Below are positions 1 to 5,983 of a DNA stretch of 5,983 nt, one piece after another. Location: positions 1 to 5,983 of the forward strand of contig CATITW010000088.1 in the NCBI GenBank assembly GCA_949547975.1, in the 5' to 3' direction. The stretch's first letter is position 1; every line of letters begins with the position of its first letter. This stretch comes from Cryomorphaceae bacterium. Its GTDB lineage: Bacteria > Bacteroidota > Bacteroidia > Flavobacteriales > Schleiferiaceae. The notes below the pieces were generated by a model that made no database searches, was not told where the DNA came from, and saw only the letters and a list, made by a program, of their open reading frames with translations. Both the position numbers and the translations under genes were made by a program.

Positions 1-777
1 GCAGTGCTCCTCAACAGCGATGTACGCACCACACCAGGCTGGTTAAACCCTATAGAGGAGCATTTTAAGGAACATCCAGACTGCGCAGCGCTCCAGCCAA
101 AAATACTTTGGGACCGTTCACCAGACACCTTCGAATATGCTGGTGCAGCAGGGGGATATATGGACAGTTTAGGATACCCTTTTTGCCGCGGACGCCTACT
201 GAATGAGCTGGAAAAAGATATCGGCCAGTACAACGATGCTCGCCCAGTATTCTGGGCTACAGGAGCGTGCCTGGCAGTGCGTACAGATCTATTCAAGCAG
301 CTTGGAGGGCTCGATCCTATGCTCTTCGCTCATATGGAAGAGATCGATCTGTGCTGGCGTATGCAACGTGCAGGCTATAGTGTATGGGTCCAGCCGGAAT
401 CTACCGTATACCACCTCGGTGGCGCTACATTAAGTGCGAATTCGCCACACAAGACGTATCTGAACTTTCGCAATAACCTGATCATGATCGTCAAGAACAT
501 GCCGCACTTTAGCGCTATGGGGCTCATCTTTATTCGGTTACTGCTCGACGGTCTGGCCGGAATCAAATTTATTCTCGAAGGAAAACCGCTTCATACCTGG
601 GCCATCGTTCGCGCGCATTTCGGATTTTATGCCCGATTCACTCGTGTGCAGCGCGCTCGTGCAACACATGCGCAATATGGTTTTAAAGCGATGAATGAGC
701 TCACCGGAACCTACGCTGGTAGTATGGTTTGGCAGTTCTACGTTCGCTCCAAAAAGCGTTTTTCAGATTTCTACTGA
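1..777 (+). CDS. Family 2 glycosyltransferase (GT-A fold), C-terminal part, 5' end outside window
   Basis: This is the last 258 residues of an inverting family 2 glycosyltransferase that would move a sugar from a nucleotide-sugar to a glycan or lipid-linked acceptor at the cytoplasmic face of the membrane. The reading frame is open to the left edge, and the protein begins in the middle of the fold with AVLLNSDV (residues 1-8), whose NSD corresponds to the metal/nucleotide-binding DxD-like motif. The GTG at base 4 is therefore internal, not a start. Further family marks are FWATGACLAVR (84-94), GGLDPMLFAHMEEIDLCWR (102-120) with the acidic EExD catalytic-base motif at 113-116, and YHLGGATL (137-144). 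The tail carries FRNNLIMIVKNMP (156-168) and a hydrophobic helix near 173-193, typical of Bacteroidota members of about 330-350 residues, so roughly 80-90 residues (with the usual N-terminal VVILNWN strand) are missing. The acceptor cannot be told. The family call is firm; the pathway (O-antigen, capsule or exopolysaccharide) is inference. Confidence 0.93.
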   Translation, partial: AVLLNSDVRTTPGWLNPIEEHFKEHPDCAALQPKILWDRSPDTFEYAGAAGGYMDSLGYPFCRGRLLNELEKDIGQYNDARPVFWATGACLAVRTDLFKQLGGLDPMLFAHMEEIDLCWRMQRAGYSVWVQPESTVYHLGGATLSANSPHKTYLNFRNNLIMIVKNMPHFSAMGLIFIRLLLDGLAGIKFILEGKPLHTWAIVRAHFGFYARFTRVQRARATHAQYGFKAMNELTGTYAGSMVWQFYVRSKKRFSDFY

Positions 778-825
778 TCCCCTAAAACTCGCAGAGAGGA
801 GCGATCGCTGCTACGTGATTTTTGG

Positions 826-858
826 TTTGTCTCAATATGCGAGAATAAGTTAACTTCG
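826..858 (+). promoter_or_regulatory. Candidate Bacteroidota-type promoter for the TonB receptor
   Basis: In the 104-base gap before the receptor gene, TTTG at 826-829 is followed after 21 bases by TAACTTCG at 851-858. That fits the Bacteroidota primary-sigma consensus of TTTG (-33), about 19-23 bases, then TAnnTTTG (-7), with one mismatch in the -7 box. A start a few bases after 858 would leave a leader of only about 15-20 bases before the ATG at 882, which has no convincing Shine-Dalgarno sequence; GAAGGGA at 858-864 is too far from the ATG. The match is by eye, and such short boxes arise by chance. Confidence 0.4.
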
Positions 859-881
859 AAGGGAACAAAATCTGTCGAATT

Positions 882-3374
882 ATGAAAAGAGTACTTTCCC
901 TGATCGTACTGCTGTTAGCGGGGACATTCGCTACGGGCCAAGTTTTAACACAAACCATTCGAGGCACTATTTTGGACACCGAGTCCAAGTTCCCCCTAGC
1001 CGATGCCATGGTGATTTGTGACCAGTCTCAAGTATTTTCGGACGAATACGGACAGTTTAGTCTAGAAGTCGAGATCGGAAGAAAAACGGTCGCGGTCCAG
1101 CTGTTCGGCTATGAGTCCAAAACCACTGTAGTAGAGCTGAACTCTGCTAAACAAGCTGTGGTTCGCATCGAGCTGACCGAAAGCATGGTCAAACTAGACG
1201 AGGTGGATGTCGTTGCCACACCGAGAGGTGATGTCAAAAATGAGATGGCCGTGGTCAGTGCTCGAAAGTTTTCTGTAGAAGAAACCAACCTTTATGCAGG
1301 TTCTCGTGGCGAGCCAGCGCGTATGGCGACCAACTTTGCCGGTGTGCAAGGGTCCGACGATACTCGAAACGATATCGTGGTTCGCGGAAATACACCAGCA
1401 GGTATCCTCTACCGTTTTGAAGGCATTAACATTCCTAACCCCAACCACTTTGCCATTCCAGGAACCGGAGGTGGTCCCGTAACTATTCTCAACAACAAAT
1501 ACATTCAAAGTGGTGATTTCTATACTGGAGCATGGCCAGGTGAATACGGCAATGCTATCGCTGGTGTGTTCGATCTTGAGATGCGCGATGGGAACAACGC
1601 CACACCTTTTGAAGGCAGCTTTCAGTTCGGCCTTTTAGGGGTGGAGCTCATGGCAGAGGGCCGCTTAGGAAAAGAAAAACCAAATGCTCCTTCGTACCTT
1701 ATTTTAGGGCGCTACAGCACGTTAGGGATGGCTTCAGAGCTCGGCATCTCGCTGGGTACTACAGCTATTCCGAACTATGCTGATGGCGCTTTCCGCGTTA
1801 CTTTCCCGCAAAAAGATGGTTCTAAATTTTCGCTTTGGGGCATGGGAGGAACTTCTAATCTTGTGATCGATGTCAGTGGAACAGACGGCACGCAGCTCAC
1901 CGGTGATTTTGAAGGGATCGGTATCGTCGACCGTGACCAATTCTTTGATACCCACATGGGTGTAGTCGGGGCAACCCACAATAAACGTCTTTCAAAAAAC
2001 AGCTACCTGAAAAGCGGAGCTGCCGTCTCTCGCTCTGCGATTCACGCCCTGAACAACAAAGTCTTTCGTGGTGTAGACACCCTTGCAGCCGACGACCTGC
2101 GCTGGAGAGTGGACTCTGCTCCGAAGATTTTGAACTATTGGTACTACGAGACCAAAATTCACGGGTACAGTCACTACACGAAAAAATTGGACACGCGTCA
2201 AAGCCTTAAAGCAGGGATTAACATCGACTATGTACTGGTGGATTATTTAGATTCTACGCGCATCGTGAACGGTCTTACGGGTGAAATTTCAGATTGGGAA
2301 TTCCCTTGGGGAACCTCAGATGGTGGCTTCCAAAGCGACGGTTATGCCATCGTTCAACCGTTTATTTCGTACAAGAACAGACTCACGGATAGATTGACCA
2401 TGACTGCAGGCCTCACCGCGCTGTATTCGTCCATCAACGAGAATTCTTTGAGCCCGATCGAACCCCGTTTAGGATTTAACTACGACGTGAATAAGAAAAA
2501 CAAGCTCTTCACGGGCGCAGGATACCACTCGCAAATGCAGAGTTCCTACCTTTATTACTACCGCGGTTCGCAAGCTACTCCGCAAGCTATTGCAGACGGT
2601 GTTTATGGAACGAACTACAACAAGGGAATGGGGCTCACAAAGAGTGCACATCTGGTTGCCGGCTGGGAGCACAATTTTGACTACCCCGTGCGCATAAAAT
2701 TAGAGGCCTACTACCAGCAACTTTGGGATGTGCCGGTTGAATCTACGCCGTCCTATTTCTCATTAGTGAATGGTGGTGCCGGCTTTGGCCGATTATGGGC
2801 TGAGCCCCTCGAAAATACCGGTACAGGTAGAAACTTCGGTTTGGAATTTACCGCAGAACATTACTACAGAAATGGTTTCTATAGTCTATTCACAGGGTCC
2901 GTTTTTGACGCTAAATACAAGGGTTCAAAAAACCTTCTTGCCGCCGCAGGCTCCGCGGATGACATGTGGGTGAACACCACGTTTAACGGACGTTATGCAT
3001 TTAACTTTATCATGGCTAAGAACCTCAAAGTGAGCAAATATGGCATGTTGAATCTAGGAACGAAGGTCAGCTCGATCGGTGGTCGCTGGTTCGGTGATGT
3101 AGACGATGAAGCCTCGACGCGCGCTGCAGAGATCGTCTTTGTCAATGACAACACCTTTAACGGTAACCAGTACCGTCCGTATTTCCGTTTGGACTTCAAG
3201 GTGGGGTATAAGTGGAACTTCATGAAATTGGCCCATGAATTTGCATTGGATATTTCAAACATCACCAACAATAAGAATATCCTGACGCTCACCTATTTAC
3301 CAGAGACTAAAGAGATTCGCGAGAATTACCAGCTCGGACTTTTCCCCGTGTTCTATTACAAAATAGACTTTTAA
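882..3374 (+). CDS. TonB-dependent outer-membrane receptor with N-terminal carboxypeptidase-regulatory-like domain
   Basis: This is a complete 830-residue outer-membrane transporter that would import a ligand using energy passed on by TonB-ExbBD. A signal peptide is visible (MKR, then a hydrophobic core 4-14), with likely cleavage after ATG-19, just before Q20. Residues about 25-103 form a CarboxypepD_reg-like beta-sandwich (TIRGTILDTESKFPLADA through GYESKTTVVEL), common in Bacteroidota receptors. LDEVDVVAT (105-113) is the probable TonB-box region. The plug follows, with NDIVVRGNTPAGILYRFEG (163-181), INIPNPNHF (182-190) and GAWPGEYGNAIAGVFDLEMR (216-235). The rest, with alternating aromatic and polar strands, is the beta-barrel, ending in the expected C-terminal aromatic (YYKIDF). 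The ATG at 882 is chosen because it gives an intact signal peptide. No SusD-like gene follows and the gene is bounded by a candidate promoter and a terminator, so it looks monocistronic. The substrate (siderophore, vitamin, glycan or peptide) cannot be read from the sequence. Confidence 0.95.
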   Translation: MKRVLSLIVLLLAGTFATGQVLTQTIRGTILDTESKFPLADAMVICDQSQVFSDEYGQFSLEVEIGRKTVAVQLFGYESKTTVVELNSAKQAVVRIELTESMVKLDEVDVVATPRGDVKNEMAVVSARKFSVEETNLYAGSRGEPARMATNFAGVQGSDDTRNDIVVRGNTPAGILYRFEGINIPNPNHFAIPGTGGGPVTILNNKYIQSGDFYTGAWPGEYGNAIAGVFDLEMRDGNNATPFEGSFQFGLLGVELMAEGRLGKEKPNAPSYLILGRYSTLGMASELGISLGTTAIPNYADGAFRVTFPQKDGSKFSLWGMGGTSNLVIDVSGTDGTQLTGDFEGIGIVDRDQFFDTHMGVVGATHNKRLSKNSYLKSGAAVSRSAIHALNNKVFRGVDTLAADDLRWRVDSAPKILNYWYYETKIHGYSHYTKKLDTRQSLKAGINIDYVLVDYLDSTRIVNGLTGEISDWEFPWGTSDGGFQSDGYAIVQPFISYKNRLTDRLTMTAGLTALYSSINENSLSPIEPRLGFNYDVNKKNKLFTGAGYHSQMQSSYLYYYRGSQATPQAIADGVYGTNYNKGMGLTKSAHLVAGWEHNFDYPVRIKLEAYYQQLWDVPVESTPSYFSLVNGGAGFGRLWAEPLENTGTGRNFGLEFTAEHYYRNGFYSLFTGSVFDAKYKGSKNLLAAAGSADDMWVNTTFNGRYAFNFIMAKNLKVSKYGMLNLGTKVSSIGGRWFGDVDDEASTRAAEIVFVNDNTFNGNQYRPYFRLDFKVGYKWNFMKLAHEFALDISNITNNKNILTLTYLPETKEIRENYQLGLFPVFYYKIDF

Positions 3375-3397
3375 TAGCGCGGTAATTATAACCGCTA
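3375..3397 (+). repeat. Small inverted repeat directly after the receptor stop codon
   Basis: GCGGT (3379-3383) and ACCGC (3391-3395) can pair around an AT-rich 7-base loop. An alternative register pairs TAGCG (3375-3379) with CGCTA (3393-3397). There is no T-run after it, so on its own it is not an intrinsic terminator. It could protect the receptor mRNA 3' end or be chance. The strand is nominal because the element is near-symmetric. Confidence 0.3.
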
Positions 3398-3406
3398 GCA
3401 AACAAC

Positions 3407-3447
3407 ACACCCCTCACGGCCAAAGCGGCTGTTAGGGGTGTTTTTTT
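3407..3447 (+). terminator. Rho-independent terminator of the TonB receptor gene
   Basis: Bases 3407-3421 pair with 3427-3441: ACACCCCT with AGGGGTGT on the outside, one C/T mismatch at 3415/3433, then ACGGCC with GGCTGT (one G-T wobble) around a five-base AAAGC loop. The GC-rich stem of about 15 positions runs directly into seven T residues (3441-3447), the classical intrinsic terminator layout, 33 bases after the receptor stop. Read from the minus strand, the hairpin is followed only by a mixed GTTGTTTG tract, so it may stop the convergent transcript less efficiently. No separate terminator for the minus-strand genes was seen between 3448 and 3521. Confidence 0.88.
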
Positions 3448-3521
3448 ATTGGAAAAATGCGCAGATTGTGATGGTTAGAGCTCTAGAGTACAGCCCATGC
3501 AAAAGGGGCCTTGAAATGCGA

Positions 3522-4529
3522 CTATTTGCGGTAGAAGCGGTGCACGACACCGTCGATGTCTAAAGAGAAAAATCCGTAGTGGGAAGCATAGGTGATTTTA
3601 GGCTCAGCAGGCAGCGCGATCTCGTCGTTCGAGTATATTCCCTCGTGCTCGAGGATCCCGTCGACGTCGTATTTGATGCCTTCAAAAGAATGCGGTCCGA
3701 TCTTATTGATGTGGAACCAAGCACCTTCACCCAGACCACCAAGCCACTGCGCTGCGGTCGGCAATGCAGAGGGACGTCTAGGTTCTTCGATCAAACCTTG
3801 TATGCTGTCGTCAGGAAGCTGATCGGTGTACTTTCCTATGGCACTTTCTAAAAGTCCGGCGCTAAGATCCGCCATACTGTGTCTTCTAGATTTGTCCAAA
3901 TACTGTAAGGTGCCGCCTTCAAAGCTGTACACGATATCCTCCGTCTTGGCAGCAACCACATTGTAGAGCGGGGTAGGACGGAACGTAAGTGGATATTTCA
4001 GCTTGGTGCCTACTGTACCTTCCTCATTCGCTGCTTTCATGGTCTCAGTGACATACCGTGCACAATTACTTGCACTCTTGTACAGTCCATTGTATGGGAA
4101 ATAGCCCTTCATCACCATCTCATCGGCATATCCTTTTGCCTTGGTATAGTTGATGGTTTTGCTTACCGAAAAGACAAGGGGGCCAGCACCGTGCGTGTAT
4201 TTGCTTTTAGAGTCGAGCTCCGCTGCAATCTCCTCCACATTAACCAGATTCTTATCCTCATCGAAAACAGCCTTCACCTCAAGGTTGAGATTGGGGTCTG
4301 AATATTTTGAACGTGCTCTACCATATCCTCTAGGGGTGATGTAGCGTCCAAAGTCGTAATAGAGTACTTCACACGTCTGTGGGTTGATCAAACAGATGGC
4401 TGCATGACCCACGCGCATGTTCAGGTTTTTGACTAAACCTGCCTTGCGTAAAAAAATCGCCAACCCTTCATCTGCACGCGCGGTGCATTGAGGCCAGGCA
4501 ATAACTATAGCAGTATCTAAATACGTCAT
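3522..4529 (-). CDS. Uncharacterised protein, putative permuted NlpC/P60-like cysteine hydrolase (DUF6695-like)
   Basis: The protein has 335 residues from the ATG at 4529. An in-frame TTG at 4562 would add 11 residues but lies upstream of a candidate -7 box, so I reject it. Seen: an N-terminal strand DTAIVIAWPQ (5-14); KNLNMRVGHAAICLI (34-48) with H42; a very regular LYYDFGRYITPRGYGRARSK (56-75) with D59; then YKSASNCARYV (150-160) with C156. A His in a GHxxI strand followed about 100 residues later by a Cys at a helix start is the order found in circularly permuted papain-fold (NlpC/P60, LRAT, YiiX-type) thiol enzymes; assigning that fold is my inference. The C-terminal part (about 258-335) looks like a small beta domain, with AQWLGGLGEGAWFHI and a final HRFYRK. 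There is no signal peptide or membrane helix, so it is probably cytoplasmic. From memory it resembles a Bacteroidota family of unknown function (DUF6695); substrate and role are unknown. It lies 46 bases after the HAD gene on the same strand. Confidence 0.82.
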   Translation of the reverse strand: MTYLDTAIVIAWPQCTARADEGLAIFLRKAGLVKNLNMRVGHAAICLINPQTCEVLYYDFGRYITPRGYGRARSKYSDPNLNLEVKAVFDEDKNLVNVEEIAAELDSKSKYTHGAGPLVFSVSKTINYTKAKGYADEMVMKGYFPYNGLYKSASNCARYVTETMKAANEEGTVGTKLKYPLTFRPTPLYNVVAAKTEDIVYSFEGGTLQYLDKSRRHSMADLSAGLLESAIGKYTDQLPDDSIQGLIEEPRRPSALPTAAQWLGGLGEGAWFHINKIGPHSFEGIKYDVDGILEHEGIYSNDEIALPAEPKITYASHYGFFSLDIDGVVHRFYRK

Positions 4530-4549
4530 TTCTGTGTCGTGTGGAAAGA

Positions 4550-4557
4550 CAAAAATA
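4550..4557 (-). promoter_or_regulatory. Candidate -7 promoter box for the DUF6695-like gene
   Basis: On the minus strand bases 4557-4550 read TATTTTTG, a perfect match to the Bacteroidota -7 box TAnnTTTG, 20 bases upstream of the ATG at 4529. The -33 region, which would fall at about 4577-4581 over the last codon of the HAD gene, reads GTTA and is a poor match to TTTG. If the box is used, transcription would begin near 4543-4547, making the TTG at 4562 untranscribed and fixing the start at 4529. The gene could then be expressed separately as well as by read-through from the gene upstream. Confidence 0.35.
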
Positions 4558-4575
4558 GTCAACCTTGAGCTATAT

Positions 4576-5247
4576 TTAACTCCTTCGCAATAAATTCATA
4601 ACCTCTTGGTAATCAGCGAAAGTATGACTTGCGCCGTTGTTTTTAAGTGCATGGTCGTCCAAACTGCTGCGAATCCCCATCGCAATACCTCCGGCACGCA
4701 CTGCTGCTTGTATCCCACTTGTGGTGTCCTCGAAAATCCAGACCTCTGTGCTGTTGAGCGCCGTGGGAGCCCCTAGACTCGTGAGGCACTTGGTGAAAAT
4801 TTCCGGGTCCGGTTTGCCTTTTGAAACGTCCTCCGCGGTATGTACTGTGCTGAGAAATGAGGAGAGCTTAAGGGCTTCGATCACAAAATGTGCATTTGCC
4901 CTATTGCCCATCGTTCCTAAGGCGATGTGCACGCCTTGCTCCTGTAAATGGGTCAATACTTCGTGCAAGCCAGCGATGGGTTCGATGTGGGGAGCGTAAA
5001 TTTCCCGATAGCGCGCTTCTTTTTCGTTGCCAATTTCTTCGCTGCGCTCAAAGCTCATTTCTGGGCCGAAGAATTTTTGGCAGACCTCAAAATTGGTGCC
5101 GTGTAAATCGCGAATGATTTCGGTTCGACTGCGCGGTGCTCCATACTTCTCGCAGATCTCGCCCCACGCCTTCAGGTGAAATTCGTAGTTGTCGATCAAG
5201 GTGCCGTCCATATCGAACAGCGCATATTTCGGAAGAGCAATAGCCAT
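4576..5247 (-). CDS. HAD-superfamily hydrolase, subfamily IA, beta-phosphoglucomutase-like phosphatase
   Basis: This 223-residue soluble cytoplasmic enzyme would transfer phosphate from a small phosphorylated metabolite through an aspartyl-phosphate intermediate. All four HAD motifs are present: FDMDGTLID (11-19; nucleophile D12, acid/base D14), ALGTMGN (109-115; T112), GKPDPEIF (144-151; K145) and WIFEDTTSGIQAA (170-182; E173, D174 for magnesium). Between motifs I and II lies a helical cap of the C1 type; HLKAW (24-28) matches the HxxAW cap hinge of beta-phosphoglucomutases. However, where beta-phosphoglucomutase has KGxSR, this protein has HGTNF (49-53), so the phosphate-binding arginine of the mutase cap is missing and a phosphatase is more likely than a true mutase. 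The ATG at 5247 comes one base after the stop of the upstream gene (TAAAATG) with no separate promoter room, so the two are probably co-transcribed and perhaps translationally coupled. The family is certain; the substrate is unknown. Confidence 0.94.
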   Translation of the reverse strand: MAIALPKYALFDMDGTLIDNYEFHLKAWGEICEKYGAPRSRTEIIRDLHGTNFEVCQKFFGPEMSFERSEEIGNEKEARYREIYAPHIEPIAGLHEVLTHLQEQGVHIALGTMGNRANAHFVIEALKLSSFLSTVHTAEDVSKGKPDPEIFTKCLTSLGAPTALNSTEVWIFEDTTSGIQAAVRAGGIAMGIRSSLDDHALKNNGASHTFADYQEVMNLLRRS

Positions 5248-5248
5248 T

Positions 5249-5983
5249 TTACGGGAGCACGATAATGGTAAATTCTTGCATGTCTAACTGGTTAGAAGGC
5301 AGCTTTGTAAAGGTTCGGAGTGAAAGTGCTCCCAAAGGAACTTCTTGCCCCAAACTCTTCGGGTCCCAGCATTCGGTGGCACCCCCTGTAAAGAGCTCAT
5401 TGCCCCAGCGGTCGTAGATCGAATAATACGTGCGTTCGGGAAGAGAGCTCACCAAGCAATAGCTGTCGTTGATGCCGTCGTTGTTCGGTGAAAACGCTCG
5501 GGGAACATACATCAAAAGATTGTCCAGACAGTCGACTTCTAGAATTCGGTGTATGGTATCCAGATTGCCACAGCTGTCCACGGCAATCAATGTCAATTCA
5601 TGGGCACCCGCGAAAGGAAATAGCGTATCGAGCACGGGATCCGTATAGACCTGCGTACCGAGCTGCATTTCAATGAATTGCACATAGCCTGTGGCGGTTA
5701 ACGTGTATTGGGGACAACCGAACCCTTCGTCGATGTAGGGGTCACGGCGTACACGGAACCGAAGTTCATTGGTCGTTTCACAGCCGTTAATATCCGTAGC
5801 GATGAACGGGTAGATGGCCGTAGAATCGAGCCAGAGCGAGGTGGAATTGGTATCCAAAGAAGGCCAGTAGACATCCGCTAAGACAGGATCTGACAGATCC
5901 AGAAACAACGAGTCGCAGTAGGCGGTATCTAAGGTAGTTGGAGTGAATAAACTCCCTTCAAGCATATAAATGCTGTCGGTAAA
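5249..5983 (-). CDS. Secreted/surface protein with gliding-motility-type C-terminal (T9SS type B) sorting domain, N-terminal part outside window
   Basis: These are the last 244 residues of a larger protein. The frame is open through the right edge (FTDSIYMLEG...), so the ATG at 5965 is internal. Residues about 18-80 look like an Ig-like beta-sandwich repeat (CDS...VYW...YPFIATDINGCETT), and 110-150 like a PKD-type repeat ending in AVDSCGNLDTIHRILEVDC, patterns common in large Bacteroidota adhesins. The C-terminus (about 158-244) is a CHU_C domain: MYVPRAFSPNNDGINDSY (158-175), YYSIYDRWGNELFTGG (186-201), CWDPKS (205-210). In known cases this domain directs export across the outer membrane by the type IX system and attachment to, or release from, the surface. 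The domain is somewhat divergent: WDP replaces the usual WDG, and PLGALSLRTF replaces the usual aromatic P-x-G-x-Y-x-Y strand. The stop is one base from the HAD gene start. Function beyond surface exposure cannot be told. Confidence 0.9.
   Translation of the reverse strand, partial: FTDSIYMLEGSLFTPTTLDTAYCDSLFLDLSDPVLADVYWPSLDTNSTSLWLDSTAIYPFIATDINGCETTNELRFRVRRDPYIDEGFGCPQYTLTATGYVQFIEMQLGTQVYTDPVLDTLFPFAGAHELTLIAVDSCGNLDTIHRILEVDCLDNLLMYVPRAFSPNNDGINDSYCLVSSLPERTYYSIYDRWGNELFTGGATECWDPKSLGQEVPLGALSLRTFTKLPSNQLDMQEFTIIVLP

Noticed and set aside
4..777. GTG at base 4 as the start of a 257-residue protein
   Set aside because: The frame is open to base 1 and the protein would begin at the DxD-like strand, without the nucleotide-binding N-terminal half of the glycosyltransferase domain; the gene is simply cut by the window edge.
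800..809. Perfect palindrome AGCGATCGCT in the gap before the receptor gene
   Set aside because: It is a single short palindrome with no T-tract and no second copy seen; it could be an operator or a chance site, and nothing supports a function.
1194..1508. 104-residue minus-strand open frame inside the receptor gene
   Set aside because: It is antisense to the plug domain, which is clearly coding on the plus strand, and shows no family features.
2993..3292. 99-residue minus-strand open frame inside the receptor gene
   Set aside because: It is antisense to the last barrel strands; an overlapping frame in the same place (3054-3236) is equally open, which shows the openness is a composition effect.
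3477..3488. Overlapping short palindromes AGAGCTCT and CTCTAGAG in the convergent gap
   Set aside because: They are too short to form a stable hairpin and have no T-tract on either strand, so they probably occur by chance.
4637..4999. 120-residue open frame on the plus strand opposite the HAD gene
   Set aside because: It lies entirely antisense to a gene with all four catalytic HAD motifs, has no recognisable domain, and is cysteine- and serine-rich in the way shadow frames are.
5963..5965. ATG at 5965 (minus strand) as the start of the CHU_C protein
   Set aside because: The frame stays open to the window end, and a type IX cargo needs an N-terminal signal peptide, which this start would not give.

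Overview
The window looks like ordinary chromosomal DNA from a member of the Bacteroidota, probably a flavobacterium-like or other free-living lineage with roughly balanced GC. Three signs support this. One gene ends in a gliding-motility-type (CHU_C / type IX secretion type B) sorting domain. Another encodes a TonB-dependent receptor with an N-terminal carboxypeptidase-regulatory-like domain. The start regions lack convincing Shine-Dalgarno sequences, while two of them carry boxes matching the Bacteroidota promoter consensus (TTTG / TAnnTTTG). No RNA gene, mobile element, CRISPR array or integration site was seen.

Layout. Plus strand: the 3' three quarters of a family 2 glycosyltransferase (1-777, cut by the left edge); a 104-base gap holding a candidate promoter; then a complete 830-residue TonB-dependent outer-membrane receptor (882-3374). 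A strong intrinsic terminator (3407-3447) follows, in the 147-base gap between convergent genes. Minus strand, in transcription order from the right edge: the C-terminal part of a secreted or surface protein with a CHU_C sorting domain (5249-5983, cut by the right edge); a beta-phosphoglucomutase-like HAD hydrolase starting one base after that stop codon (4576-5247); and, 46 bases further on, a 335-residue protein of an uncharacterised family (3522-4529). In this last protein, a GHAA motif followed about 114 residues later by an SNCARY motif suggests a circularly permuted NlpC/P60-like (papain-fold) cysteine hydrolase.

How the genes may work together. The glycosyltransferase probably belongs to a polysaccharide or glycan locus extending to the left. 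The receptor has its own candidate promoter and a terminator and no SusD partner in view, so it is probably a stand-alone importer. The three minus-strand genes are packed like an operon, but their predicted locations and roles (cell surface, cytoplasmic phosphatase, soluble hydrolase) do not form an obvious pathway, and the last gene may also have its own promoter. I see no clear new multi-gene system. The least understood item is the putative cysteine hydrolase at 3522-4529.
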